Shown piece by piece: positions 14,041 through 14,471 of a stretch of 14,471 bases of DNA (positions within the stretch are counted from its first letter, which is position 1; each line of letters opens with the position of its first letter). The translations under genes and the position numbers were made by a program. The DNA comes from Sedimentisphaerales bacterium. GTDB taxonomy: Bacteria > Planctomycetota > Phycisphaerae > Sedimentisphaerales > SG8-4. The notes beneath the pieces were generated by a model, which worked only from the letters and a program-made list of their open reading frames with translations, did not search any database and was not told the origin of the DNA. The stretch covers positions 1 to 14,471 of the forward strand of contig JAFGCA010000814.1 of assembly GCA_016932895.1 (NCBI GenBank), in the 5' to 3' direction.

Positions 14041-14051
14041 AGGAGAACATC

Positions 14052-14471
14052 ATGAAGAGAAAAGGTTTTACCCTGGTTGAGTTGTTGGTCGTGATTGCGA
14101 TCATCGCTCTGTTGATGGGCATCTTGATGCCCGCACTGTCGCGTGTGCGTCAGTTGGCGTTCCGGATGACCTGCGGGACGAACCTCTCGGGTATCGGCAA
14201 AGCGATGCTGATCTACTCGAACGACTACGAGGACGAGCTTCCTCGGGCCGGAGGCCGCAGCACGACTTGGGGTGTCGTCAGCGATTGGACCGCGGCCGAT
14301 CGGTATCAGGCCTTCGGCGTCAGCCGTGCCGACAACACCGGTGGCAGCGCCACCATCAGCTCGTGCTTCTACCTGCTGGTCAAATATGCCGAGGTCACGC
14401 CCAAGTCGTTTATCTGCAAGGGCGACGCCGGCACCACGGAGTTCAAGCTCTCGGAGATGACCAACGTCCCG
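14052..14471 (+). CDS. Pseudopilin with prepilin-type N-terminal methylation motif (partial, 3' end missing)
   Basis: The first 140 residues of a type II secretion / type IV pilus-like pseudopilin run off the right edge of the window with no stop. The leader is MKRKG, with prepilin peptidase cleavage expected between G5 and F6. GFTLVELLVVIAIIALLMG (5-23) contains the conserved Glu at position +5 of the mature protein (E10) and the hydrophobic helix that anchors it in the membrane and packs into the filament. The following PALSRVRQLAFRMTCGTNLSGIGKAMLIYSNDYEDELPRAG is typical of the large paralogous pseudopilin families of Phycisphaerae and related planctomycetes (DUF1559-like or the related G-type group). 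The ATG is supported by AAAGGAG six bases upstream. It has its own promoter and a long structured leader. Whether it joins a secretion pseudopilus or acts as a lone surface protein cannot be told here. Confidence 0.9.
   Translation, partial: MKRKGFTLVELLVVIAIIALLMGILMPALSRVRQLAFRMTCGTNLSGIGKAMLIYSNDYEDELPRAGGRSTTWGVVSDWTAADRYQAFGVSRADNTGGSATISSCFYLLVKYAEVTPKSFICKGDAGTTEFKLSEMTNVP

Larger units (their letters stand above)
13476..14051 (+). other. 576-nt intergenic region rich in inverted repeats
   Basis: From left to right: two short GC-rich hairpins after the epimerase stop (GGCCGG/CCGGCC and GCGTTG/CAACGC), a weak terminator candidate (13518-13559), a long GC hairpin (13560-13596), an AT-rich stretch, a near-consensus promoter (13673-13701), and the structured pseudopilin leader (about 13708-14051). 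No protein-coding sequence is supported here. Confidence 0.65.

Noticed and set aside
1..14471. CRISPR arrays, tRNA, rRNA, insertion sequences, toxin-antitoxin or defence genes
   Set aside because: No regularly spaced repeats, tRNA-like cloverleaf, transposase motif or defence-family protein was found on either strand.

Overview
The window looks like GC-rich environmental bacterial DNA, most probably from the Planctomycetota (Phycisphaerae/Sedimentisphaerales-like). This assignment rests on gene content, not on a marker gene. The pointers are two exported sulfatases and a fucosidase with twin-arginine leaders, a secreted LamG/fibronectin-like protein with the 'VDNFESYTN' C-terminal module common in that group, and a short-leader pseudopilin (GFTLVELLVVIAIIALL).

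Layout. Bases 1-338 are AT-richer (about 46% GC by hand count of bases 1-300) and hold a decayed minus-strand fragment resembling the N-terminal part of a dCTP deaminase. Bases 339-8641 are one minus-strand, operon-like carbohydrate cluster. In transcription order it reads: GH2 glycosidase (Sec signal), arylsulfatase (Tat), GH29 alpha-L-fucosidase (Tat lipoprotein), sulfamidase-like sulfatase (Tat), and xylulokinase-type FGGY kinase (cytoplasmic). Gaps are 12, 94, 161 and 179 nt; the last two each contain a conspicuous inverted repeat. A 615-nt divergent region (8642-9256) follows. On the plus strand come a 933-aa secreted LamG protein with a strong terminator, aldose 1-epimerase with a near-consensus promoter, and the start of a pseudopilin gene cut by the window edge. 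The pseudopilin is preceded by a near-consensus promoter and a leader of about 340 nt rich in inverted repeats.

How the genes fit together. The exported hydrolases would desulfate and trim a sulfated, fucose- and beta-linked-sugar-containing glycan. The LamG protein could bind glycan or surfaces. The epimerase and the FGGY kinase would handle released sugars in the cytoplasm. The exact polysaccharide cannot be read from the sequence. No transporter, SusC/D pair, sugar isomerase or regulator lies in the window.

No CRISPR array, rRNA, tRNA, transposase or phage gene was seen. The most interesting unexplained signals are the structured pseudopilin leader, a 31-bp-arm palindrome inside the operon, a 12-codon leader ORF with its own Shine-Dalgarno site and a nearby anti-Shine-Dalgarno sequence before the LamG gene, a G9 tract just after the fucosidase lipobox, and the decayed gene fused in frame behind xylB.
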